From Palaemon carinicauda (Eukaryota; Arthropoda; Malacostraca; Decapoda; Palaemonidae): 64,000 nt of DNA. The notes beneath the pieces were generated by a model that ran no database searches, had not been told where the DNA came from, and saw nothing but the letters and a program-made list of their open reading frames with translations. A program made the translations under genes and the position numbers. Location: positions 95,275,559 through 95,339,558 of the forward strand of contig NC_090744.1 of NCBI RefSeq assembly GCF_036898095.1, in the 5' to 3' direction. Shown here in pieces: positions 13,001 through 25,000 of the stretch (positions within the stretch are counted from its first letter, which is position 1; each line of letters opens with the position of its first letter).

Positions 13001-16000
13001 TCTCCATTCTGTGTCTGATGTCCCAAGACCTTCTCTTTCTTGCCAGTAAAGGAATCGAGAGGTTAGCGCTGGGAACAGCTGCAGTTTGTCCTCAGTTGCA
13101 GCCGATTTGGGAGCACAAGGAGGACATGGGGGAGAGTCACCAGTATACCTCTTCAGCCCGGACTCAAGGACATTCATCTCGACCTGTCTCCAGACCCTCC
13201 CCCGTCACGTCGCCCTACAGCACGATGTTGGATACATCGCAACGTCCTTCGCCTTCGAGTAATACTACTCTGTGACGCAGGTGCTACAAGCTGGAGTCTG
13301 GAAGCGTCTAATGACCTTCGCAGCCCGCTTCCTGCAGGGCGTGACCCACAGGAGTCTCGATACGTTTTATATCGCTCTGTGGTGGCTACACAACAGCTGG
13401 TCTAACCTCAGGCTCCTTTTTGGACAGGTAGCAGAAGGTTGAGGGCATTGTTATCAGGTTTTAGTCTGCATGAACGAAAGAAGTATGTCTGGCCCCTACT
13501 TCTTTCTTCATCATCCCCTCTACGGGGAAGCAGCATCCTGGTCTCTGCATAGCTGACCTCGAACCTCTGCAGGTAAACCATGCTTCCTTGTGTTCCGAGT
13601 ATTGAGTCAATACTGTCGCGTCCCCCATACCCTGACGAGGTGGTATTGGGAACGTCCTAACCCAGAGTTCCTTCTGGAACTCCAGGTCAACTGCCTAGGA
13701 CGGGTCACACTTCTTCCTTCACACACAAGCTTACGTAGGCCACATGGTTCCTTGCGGAGCAAGGAACTTGTGAGGTGCTGGGACTCCTTTTCTCGAGTGC
13801 GACTCACTCGGATTCTGAGTCCCCGGGTAAAGCCAAAGCCAGTATGGCTGGGGACTTTCCACCCTTCCTAAGGGGTAAGTCACCCTTTGTAAATAGCGTG
13901 GTTTGTATTCCGGTTACGGAACAAATGACAAATTCGAAGATAATTTGTATTTTTCCTAACCATACAAACCTTAGCTATTTACACATATTTGCCCGCCAGC
14001 CCTGTCCCCCAAGACAAGTCCTACCTCTAAGTGAAAGTGAGTATTCACCTGTGTGTGAGGGGGAGGAGGGGTAGCTAGCTACCACTCCCCTACCCCCCCC
14101 CGCTAACTAGCGCGGGGGTAATACACCCTCGTTAAATTCTAATGGCTCGCCATTTCAGCTACGCTAAAAGGTAACCCTTAGTAAATAGCTAAGGTTTGTA
14201 TGGTTAGGAAAAATACAAATTATCTTCGAATTTGTCATTTCTGAATTATGTTAGGCTGTGTGATTTGAATATATAAACTGGCATCACAACTAAAATGGGT
14301 TATAATGTGATTCAACAAATGGTAAAATATTGGACAAATGACATCACTTTAGGAAATGCTCGATGTGTTGTGCATCTGAAAGTTTATCATTTTAATTTTG
14401 GAAAGGCCTCACATTAAACTAAATTACATTTATTTTATGTTTTATACAATTGAGTCACATTACAAAACTAAATATCTTACTTGTTAAGTACTATAAAAAA
14501 TATATGTAAAAGAAATTATTGACATATAGCCGTCCTGTATATTTTTACATCATTATTAAATCATTATTTGTCTCGCACTCATCCTGTATAACTTAATTCA
14601 TTCTTTAATCATCTGTTGTCACAGAAGCACGTTTGTGCTGCCGCTCCAACATTCTGATATAATTGAATTTATTTAGAATTCCTTTTGGTTTTTGTTAACG
14701 ACTACACCTTGGATTTGTCGTCGAGTGGTTTTGGCTCCTTTGATGGTAGTGAACTATGAGTATGCCATCTGACTCTGAGACTCGACACTCCTGCACTCAT
14801 CATTATTAAATCATTATTTCCTATTTAGGTGTAGATAATTGCATAAAATATAATTTTTCTTTACTTCCAGGGAGAACACACTCGTGCCCTAACATACAAT
14901 CAGATTCGCCAGCCCCCTCGTGTGAACATGGATGATATAAGACTTCATCTAACTCTACTCTTGGCTAATGGACTCATAAGGGAAGCCTTCCACTTTCAAC
15001 GCCAGCATCGCCTGAAGGATAATGCCGAAGATTTACTAAACCATTTCTTCATAGGTAATAATATGTCTAATGATAAATTTTGGATGATTTTTTATTTGTC
15101 TTTTATTAATATGAATGAATTGTTCTAAACTTGGAAAAAATTTATTTTTGTATGTGAGAAATTGTCTACTGTTATAACCTAGGAGAAGTTGAGGGTATTA
15201 ACGAACCATGAAACAATTTTTATTATTGCATGTTTTTTTAGGGACAAAATCAATCTCAAAAATAAAGTACAGATAGTTCAATTGTGAAATACTGTACCTC
15301 TTCTTATTAGGGACGAGGACTGTTTTGAATTTGGTCTGGGCAGGTGTTTTTTCTGCAGAAAAAAAGTTAGATGTATGTTTACTGACCCTCTGGTTAAGAG
15401 GTGAATTTGTTATAGAAATGAGTTTAAGGCAAACCTATTTTTGTAATGTTGTAATACCTTTACTAGATTAAATTCCATGGTTAACATCCCATGAACATCA
15501 AGCCACAATTCATAATCAAGACTCATAGCGTAACAAAATTAATTATGATAAATTTTATTGTATGTAGTTAGAGAAGACCTACAAATAGACAAAATGACTA
15601 GAGAAAGAGGCCACGTGAAACTCATATTAAGAAAAGAACAAGACATATTTTGTAGATTCTAAATTTGAGGTACTCTTGTAAATGAACAACATGATTCCAA
15701 CTGATCATATTTTATTTGATTTTATTTTGTCTTTGGTCTTTGAAGGCTGTGAACAACTAGGAAAACTGGAGAACGTTATACATTTGCCGTTATCTCCAAT
15801 GGAGGAAGAAACTTTGGTGACGTACCTTCAGACATCCCCCAACAAGGCAGCACATGATTATTTATTGGTGTATTATCTTCAGCGGTCGAGGCAAGTTTTC
15901 CATTTGTAATTTGACTAGCCTAAATATATATACAGTACAGTACAGTGGTTAAATTTATACAAGCATGTGAAGTTTAGTCATTTTTAGGAATTGTAGATTT

Positions 16001-19000
16001 TGCTTGATTCATCACAACCCCATTACGTACTATATATATTACCTAGTTTTACAGATATAAATATTCCATTAAAATCATAATTGTCAAGATTGAAAAGCCT
16101 TTGTGCATTTTTTGGATTTTTTATTGATCGATCCTTTCATTCAGTATTATGTTTTACTTTTTTTTGCACCCCTGAGTATTTTTTAAGCTGTATATCTTCT
16201 TAGTGAAAGATTACATGTTTGGGTAATATTTTGGCTTTTATGAAGTTCATACGTAATAGATTATTACTACTGTCGAGTTGCTTGATGATATCTGTTGAGA
16301 TTAGCAATTTTCCTTTTACTGTTTTTGGCTTTGAAATTTTTAGGACTGACAGGATTCCTTCAGGGAGAGGTTAACCGAGGGTTGACAAGATGAAAGGTGT
16401 TCTTTAGAATATAAACCTATTAGTGTTGGGAATTGAAAATATCCCTAACAAGATTAGAAAATGTCAAGCAGTTACGGCCATGAGTGAACTGTTATTCACT
16501 CTTCCACCATTTTGTCAGTAAGAAGATTGCCTTAGGAATATCTTCAGAGACAATGAAGTTTTGTGGGCCAATGATCAGTAGTTGTAAAGATTATGGACAC
16601 AGGAATGAATAAATACTGTTGAATCTCAGTTGAAGATTCACATTCTTATAGAATAAATGTATCACAATTGCAGTAGTATACAATAAGCTGGTGGAATTTG
16701 TTAGGTAGGTGGATGAATTTCGGGCAACCATTTTCATAGAAAAAATAATTTTCATGATCATGCTCAGGTTTGAAGATGCTGCATTACTTCAAGACATCAT
16801 TCGCGGAGGCTACGGCATGGAAAGGAAACGTCAGGGGGTGCGATCAGCCCTCATTCATGGCTACCTTACTCATCTCCCAGATGTTGCAAAGAAGGTAAGT
16901 TTTCAATCCCTCGAATGACACGATAATGTCAACGCTATTTGGGTAGCATGAAAATTGAATCATAATTACTGTTTGTTCCTACATAAATGCAGACTTGAAT
17001 CCTTTAGCAGGTGTATGATTTCAGCGAAGCTCGAAACTCTGCTGTTGAAATTCATAACGAATTGTAGGTAGCTACTGGTAGGTGACAGAGAAGCCCTTTC
17101 AGTGAGCATCTTGCTTCATCCACCCTGCAGTTCCAAGGTGAATATAAATGGGGCTAGTCAGTGAGCTGACAGAAGGTGGGGGTGTCTTCTCTCCCATCCG
17201 CCAGTAGCAACCAACACTATGAATTTTAACAGCCGAGTTTCCAATTTCGCTGAAAACATATTCCTGTTAAAGGACTCAGGTTGTATAGTTAGGAAAAATC
17301 AAATTATGTTTGAAAGTGTGATATTTTTAGATAGATTTGGCCTTAAGATACTGCAGCTTCAATTAAGCGTGGATACAGTATATGGTAGAATTTTAAAAAA
17401 CATAGTTGTTCCGTAACCGAAATACAAACCACGCTATTTACAAAGGGTTATTACTTTTAGCGTAGCTGAAATGGCGAGCCATTAGAATTTAACGAGGGTG
17501 TATTACCCCCGCGCTAGTTAGCGGGGGGGTAGGGGAGTGGTAGCTAGCTACCCCTCCTCCCCCTCACACACAGGTGAATACTCACTTTCACTTTTGGCTC
17601 GGACTGTGACAGACGTCTCTGTCTTGGTCCTCGCTTGGCAGCCATTGTCTGTTTTGTCTTTACTTAATCGCTTACTTTTCTTTTACTCAATATATATGTA
17701 AACATGTTTTCATGTTTGTATATATATTTGAGTATAGAAATAAGTAAGTTTCCTTTTCAGATGTGTGTGTGTAGTGTACGATATCTACGTGGAGGCCTCG
17801 GCAGTTAGGCCACCACGGCCTAATTTTATGGGTTGCGATCGAGTTTGACTTCGGTCTTTCTCTCTCTCTCTCTCTTGAGGTCGTTCACCCTTTTACTATG
17901 TTTTACTACGCCCTTGTAGCTTCCTTCCCGTGTGGGTGGGGTTGCTACGCCGTACATTTTGTCTCAATTAGTTTATGAATCTAATTGTAGTTGTTAATTT
18001 TTCAGCTTGTAGAACGATTCCTTTCGGGGTTTTCGTTTTTTTCTTTAGTGTTCATTCATTTTTAAATTACATAATTACATAGTTACATAATTATAATTGT
18101 TATAATTCTGTTTTGGTTACAGCTCTCCTTCCGCGAGTGTAAGTGGTTGTGAGGGCACGTGCCTGTTGTGTAATTCTTGTTCCTTTTCCTCGGGATTCCT
18201 CTTCGGAGCCTTCCCGGGGGAATGAATGTGTACTAATATTATTTGTTTTATTTTTTTACAGTTACCGATCTAGTTCGTTTCTGTAATATAGCAACGGTGT
18301 GAGCTGTCTGGTTGAGTCCTGGGGATTCGGCTGTTGCTGCCTCCCCCCTTGTATTGTCGTCAGGGGCGTGTCTCCTTCTACTGGTAGTACTCCCGTGTCG
18401 ACGGACAGCTCTCCAGTTCATTTTAGAACAGTCAGGAGGCTTGCCTCCTTGGGCGGATAACTTTCCTTCCGAGGGAAGTTTTTTCCTGTCCAGGCTTGAG
18501 CTTTTCCTCTTTTGGGGGGTTCTTCTCTTGCCTTTTTTTCGTGCGACTATGCTCTTGGTGCTGAGCGGTCGCACCTGCAGTTTCGCTCAAGGGGCTGGGC
18601 AACTGCAGGAGCTCCTCTTCGGAGGATTGCCCCTTTTAGGTCACTGGCTGACCAGTCTCTTCCACGAAGTGTTTCTCTTTCGTTCGCGAGAGAGTACACT
18701 CATAGAGACTCCTCTTCGGAGGTTTCTTCTGTTGCTGTTGCTGTTGGCCTCCCTCGCCGTAAGGCTCTCCGTCCGCCTCGTCGTAAGGGCCTCTCATCTC
18801 CCTATAAGGGTGCTTGAGGCGCCTTTTTGAATCTCCGTTTGCAGCCTACAACTTCTTTTTCTCGATCTTCCGTCTTGGTGCAGATGGACAGCAGTCTAAT
18901 CTCGTCTTCCCGACGGGCAACGGTCTTCCCGACGGACAACGGTCTTCCCGACGGACAGCGGTCTTCCGACGGACATCAGTCTCCCGGCGGACAACGATCC

Positions 19001-22000
19001 CTTCGGGGCAAAGGGTTGCCCCCACGGGGGTTCTTCCCTTGCGTGTCAGGGTTTCCCTGCGCGCCCTTCTGTTCGTCAGCGCTCTCCTGTTCGTCAGCGC
19101 TTTCAAGATGATCTTCCCTGCGGTTCCTGTTACGTGCCCTGTGCGCCCACGTTCGCCCTCGCGATCTAGAACTTCGGTTCAGGTCGGGGTCAAGGACTCT
19201 TCTTCTTTGCGCAGGCTTCCACGCGTAGCCTTCTGCTCGTCAGCGATCATCAGCTCGTCAGCGATCATCAGCTCGTCAGCGATCATCAGCTCGCCAGCGA
19301 TCGTCAGCTCGTCAGCGATCATCAGCTCGCCAGCGATCTCCGGATCGCCCACGTGTGTTACAGCTGGCACGCCAACGTTCTCCAACACTTCTGAAGGAAC
19401 ATGGTTCGCCAGCTACTAGCTCAACTGCGGATGCTGATCGCCATCGCGCGACCCTCAACTGCGGATGCTGATCGCCATCGCGCGACCCTCAACTGCGGAT
19501 GCTGATCGCCATCGCGCGACCCTCAACTGCGGATGCTGATCGCCATCGCGCGACCCTCAACTGCGGATGCTGATCGCCATCGCGCGACCCTCAACTGCGG
19601 ATGCTGATCGCCATCGCGCGACCCTCAACTGCGGATGCTGATCGCCATCGCGCGACCCTCAACTGCGGATGCTGATCGCCATCGCGCGACCCTCAACTGC
19701 GGATGCTGATCGCCATCGCGCGACCCTCAACTGCGGATGCTGATCGCCATCGCGCGACCCTCAACTGCGGATGCTGATCGCCATCGCGCGACCCTCAACT
19801 GCGGATGCTGATCGCCATCGCGCGACCCTCAACTGCGGATGCTGATCGCCATCGCACCCTTTCACGCGATCATTCACCTGTGCATGCTGCTCGCCATCGC
19901 ACAACCCTGAACGATTGCCCGCTTACGCATGCTGCTCCTCATCGCACCACCCTGAACGATCGCCCTCCTGCAGATGCTGATCACCATCGCACCCTTTCAC
20001 GCGATCATTCACCTGCGCATGCTGCTCGCCATCGCACAACCCTGAACGATTGCCCGCTTACGCATGCTGCTCCTCATCGCACAACCCTGAACGATCGCCC
20101 TCTTGCGGATGCTGATCACCATCGCACCCTTTCACGCGATCATTCACCTGCGCATGCTGCTCGCCATCGCACAACCCTGAACGATTGCCCGCTTACGCAT
20201 GCTGCTCCTCATCGCACAACCCTGAACGATCGCCCTCTTGCGGATGCTGATCACCATCGCACCCTTTCACGCGATCATTCACCTGCGCATGCTGCTCGCC
20301 ATCGCACAACCCTGAACGATTGCCCGCTTACGCATGCTGCTCCTCATCGCACAACCCTGAACGATCGCCCTCTTGCGGATGCTGATCACCATCGCACCCT
20401 TTCACGCGATCATTCACCTGCGCATGCTGCTCGCCATCGCACAACCCTGAACGATTGCCCGCTTACGCATGCTGCTCCTCATCGCACAACCCTGAACGAT
20501 CGCCCTCTTGCGGATGCTGATCACCATCGCACCCTATCACGCGATCATTCACCTACACATGCTGCTCGCCATCGCTTACCGCCAGCGATCTTCTTCACCT
20601 ACGCGGCAGCACGATCCCTCGCCGTCACGCCCATTCGCCTGCGCGCCCACGCGATCGCTCGCCTGCGCGCCCGCGCGATCGCTCGCCTGCGCGCCCGCGC
20701 GATCGCTCGCCTGCGCGCCCGCGCGATCGCTCGCCTGCGCGCCCGCGCGATCGCTCGCCTGCGCGCCCGCGCGATCGCTCGCCTGCGCGCCCGCGCGATC
20801 GCTCGCCCTCGCGACCGCTCGCCTGCGCGCCCGCGCGACCACTCGCCTGTGCGCCCGCGCGACCGTTCGCCTTTGCGCGACCGTTCGCCCTCGCGCGACC
20901 ATAGTTCGCGGCGAATTCCACAGCCGGTGGTAGCAGCAGGGACGCGTGCTCCTAGGCGGCACTCGGGATCACCTCCATCCAAGCACAGGTTGGTAGTGCA
21001 GGACGAAGACAGGTCAGTACAGCATTCTTCCCACCTTCTTTTCAGGCAGGAACCGTCGTGTCCTCTCCAAAGGATCGCCCGATCCCTTTCACCTTAGCGA
21101 GGATTTCGGACTCTGTGTCCTTGGAGCAGCAGACATGGTTTGATCCGCTGGCACGGGCGTTAATGAGGGTTATGAAACCAGCACTCACCGGCCAGGGTAA
21201 CAAACCAGCGGCTGTCTCTCCTACGCTGAAGAGAAAGAGAGGAGTGGACTTCGTGGTGACTTCCCCCAGGGCGAAGTTGGTTCCCAAGAGGTCGGTCTCG
21301 AGGGTCCCCTCTCCTGCACGAGTACTCTCTCCTTCTCCCGCCCTGGAAGGATTTTTGGCGGGGGGGGGCTTTCCGTCGAAGATTTCTCCATCGGACAAGG
21401 GGTGACTGCTTACCTCTTCCTCTGGGAGCTTACCAGGTTCTTTCCCTCCTCGGTTACGGCCCGAGGTTTGGTTCAAGGAAGCTACAGGAAGATCAAGGGT
21501 ACTTTCCTCCTCTCGAGCTCAGGCACCTTGGCCTTTCGTCGTTAAGTATCTACTTGCGGACAAGCTCGATGTTGTACCATCTGGACGCACTGACTGAAGG
21601 CTTCCTTCGGGTGTCTCATCTGTGGAGGTCAACGACCTCAGACACCCTTCCATCCTTGAGAAGAGTTTTGTCTTTGCCCAAGGACAGAGACTTAAACATC
21701 TGCTGTGCGGAGTAAATCGACTTCCGGTTTCACTCCTCCAAGGCGCTTTCTTCCAGACTCTGCAGGGCTCCAGCTCCCTTTTCTTTCAACCACGTCGGCC
21801 TAAGTTATCGGCTACGACAACTGGGACAAGGTGTCCAATTGCAGTTTCCTCCTGTCAGGAACAGATGGCACGGGAGACTCCCCCGGGGGGGCATAGTCCT
21901 AAAAGGAGTTCACGAACTCTAGGATTGCAGGTTTTTCGCTGGGAGGATGCTTAAGGTTACTCATCCGAATGACAGCTTCCTGATGCCCATTCCCGCACAA

Positions 22001-25000
22001 TCTCTGTGAGTAGCCAAGGATATCGCGCCTGCCGTCTCTGTCAGCGAATTCAGTGTCTCTGAACCTCTATGCCATAGCATCAGCAGAGTTGCCCGGTTGG
22101 GCAGAATGATCCATACCTTAGGCGAAGGTCTTCCTTAGGATCATCGACGGCTTCACCCCCGGCCCCCTCAGTCGATCCTTTCTTGTAAGGAAGGATCTGA
22201 GAGGGGATGTCCATAGTCGACCTCTCAGCCCTGATCAAGTTTGTCGAACAAACTTCGGCCAGCGTAGACCAGCAGAATCGATCAGACTGGTAACGAGGCG
22301 ACAGGACTCCTTTAACCCTGGATCGGAAGGACGGGTACTTTCAGTTTCCATTCCATCCATCTTCCAGGGTGCTCGTCGAATTCAGCCTAAACTGCAAGTA
22401 TTCCTGCTTATGATGCAGTGTGGCTATCCCGCCGTGGCATAGCAGGTTTGTTTCCCCAGAGAACTCTCCCTGCCTTCCTCTTGGCCGCTCAGGTGCAGAC
22501 TTCCGCCTCCTCTGCTGTTTGGAGGGCTGGTCAACTCCGGTAGGCTCGGGTTTCGACCTTCTTCAGCGCCGGGAAAAGTTTCCGAATGCTGACCATGAGT
22601 GTGGGCTCATGGTATTTTGCTTGGAGCCTTCTCTTCCTCTGCCTCAACATCTGGAGTATCTGGCCATGATATTGAGTCAACCGCCTTACCACGTTGGAAA
22701 CCCCGCTTCTCGTCCGTCCAGCGAGGTTAAGCAACGTCGGTACTTGGATGGGTGACCACCTGGGGACGCCAGATTCTGTTACCACATCCTCCGAGCCTTC
22801 CTTTCGGTTGACTGTGGCAAGACTGAGGAGAGTCGCAGTACCTGTTCTCAGTCAAGCAGAGTTTTCAGCCCTACCTTGGAACGTTTCCTAGTTCTTCTTT
22901 CCTCATTGACCCGTTTATAGTCCGAACGGTCGCCTCAGGATAAGTTCCATGTGGGGCGATCCAAGTTCCGGTGGCTTCAGGCAATGTTTAACCGGACTCC
23001 CTGGCCCTATGGGACCAGCGGAACTATTAAACCTGCAATGGGTGTTGACCTATGGAGCCTCTTGATGGTAGTGGATATTCTCGTCCTTTCCCCACATTCT
23101 TGATGCGGTTCTCGGACTCGTCAAAGGAAAGGGGGGGGGGCATGTTCCGGTCCAGGCCTATGGTCAAGACCTGAAGGATACCTCTCCATCATTCAGGCAG
23201 GCTTAAGGGCCTTAGTCTGGCCCCTCTTCAGATCCTACCGCTCCTGCCAAGTCGCCCCGTTGCGTGTCGACTTCATGCTAACCAGCAGGGGACGCATTTT
23301 CACACCTTCACATCTTGCAGTAGAGATACCGGGATGATTGAGATTCTCTCAATTCCACCATCGGCTCTCTCATTCCAGGCAGGGGAATGTTTCTCTCAGA
23401 CTATCCGAGCAGAGCCTCATAGAGAGAGTGTACCTAGGGGTCTTTGACCTTGGGTAACCAGCAAGTGCTGGTCTGGGGGACCTGATCGCGACAGCTTGGA
23501 ACCTCAAGCTTCCGCTAGTTTTCCCCCCAGTCTCAGACCCCGAGACTCTGGCAAGATGCATTCCGGTGATGGTGGGACAACTTCGACGCCTGCGTCTTCC
23601 CTCCTTTTTGTCTGCGGACAATGGGTCTCAACAAAACCAGGTTGTCTGTCAACCTTTCAATGGGAGAGCTCCACTGGGACTATGCGCAGAACGGTTTCTG
23701 GACCCTCTGCTTCCCCTGACGGAACTCCCGGGAGAGCTTCTCCCACGGCGCAGACTACTCAAGCAACCACACTGCGACATCTCTCCCGAACCGGGGCGTC
23801 GCTTCGGCTTCATGCCTGGAGACACTACGCCTCCTCCTCTAGAAGAGACAACCCGCTACAGTCGCGGTACGGAGGTCGCGTCATCTGCGATAGTCATCCA
23901 CAGGGGTCTCCCAGGCAAAGTGAAGAGTCTAAGGTGGTTGGTGCCGTGGGAGATATACCTCTTCCCGTGAGGCCTCTTCTCCAGCAATAACGGTCTTATT
24001 GCCTTTCGGCGGGAGGAAACTCCTTTCCGCTCTTGGCAATGAAGCCTGTCGCTCGGCCTTTCCCTGACCTTCAGGCTTAAAGGAATAACTTTTTCCTGCC
24101 CGCTGGATCTATCCTCGCTCATGCGAAGCTACGATCGTCCCTGCCCTAGTCGGAGGAAGACCTCCAACTTGGAGCATGGCTCGGACTTTTAGTCCTTTAA
24201 GAGATCTTCTCAAGACCCTTTTACGACAGGCCTCGGATTGTATTCCGCCTTGGGTCTTCTGCTCACTCTGGCCACGGCCAGTGTGTAAGCAATCTTCTTG
24301 GTCTCTTACTACTCCCCCCCTTTCTAAGGAAGAGGGGAAGGCAACATTCAGGCTCGCTCCTGAGTTGTTGGCTAGACTCAGAATCTGAGGGTCCCGACCC
24401 TTCGGTCCGATTCATTCAAGATTTTGAGTCTCCATTCTGTGTCTGATGTCCCAAGACCTTCTCTTTCTTGCCAGTACAGGAATCGAGAGGTTAGCGCTGG
24501 GAACAGCTGCAGTTTGGCCTCAGTTGCAGCCGATTTGGGAACACAAGGAGGACATGGGGGGAGAGTCACCAGTATACCTCTTCAGCCCGGACTCAAGGAC
24601 ATTCATCTCGACCTGTCTTCAGACCCTCCCCCGTCACGTCGCCCTACAGCACGATGTTGGATACATCGCAACGTCCCTCGCCTTCGAGTAATACTACTCT
24701 GTGACGCAGGTGCTACAAGCTGGAGTCTGGAAGCGTCTGATGACCTTCGCAGCCCGCTTCCTGCAGGGCGTGACCCACAGGAGTCTCGATACGTTTTCTA
24801 TCGCTCTGTGGTGGCTACACAACAGCTGGTCTAACCTCAGGCTCCTTTTTGGACAGGTAGCAGAAGGTTGAGGGCATTGTTATCAGGTTTTAGTCTGCAT
24901 GAACGAAAGAAGTATGTCTGGCCCTTACTTCTTTCTTCATCATCCCCTCTACGGGGAAGCAGCATCCTGGTCTCTGCATAGCTGACCTCGAACCTCTGCA

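Larger units (their letters stand above)
5990..14240 (+). mobile_element. DIRS-like retroelement A, degenerate, 8.25 kb
   Basis: The left end (TTGTTCCGTAACCGG...) and right end (...AGGAAAAATACAAATTA...GTCATTT) are inverted repeats over ~185 bp. The ICR (13882-13983) contains the complement of the left end fused to the complement of the right end, the signature of DIRS elements that replicate through a circular intermediate. Inside are an SR-rich ORF1 remnant with a 34-bp array, an RT/RNase H remnant (VDLSALIKFV near 10790), a 5S rRNA-like insert and a recombinase remnant, all broken by frameshifts. Copy B is nearly the same element at a different site. No target duplication, as expected for DIRS. 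Confidence 0.9.

Noticed and set aside
5384..14870. Host segmental duplication producing A and B
   Set aside because: Similarity stops at the element ends; flanking sequences differ on both sides.
14922..15128. Small stand-alone gene starting at 14922
   Set aside because: It is the middle of ELYS exon 4; the residues after 15054 are read-through into the intron.
20576..20982. Minus-strand Arg/Ala-rich ORFs
   Set aside because: Antisense readings of the 24-bp GC-rich array.
19805..21097. 430-codon open frame as a host protein gene
   Set aside because: It is made of 34-, 135- and 24-bp GC-rich repeats within DIRS element B; openness follows from repeat periods divisible by three, and the product is only low-complexity RS/HA-rich peptide.
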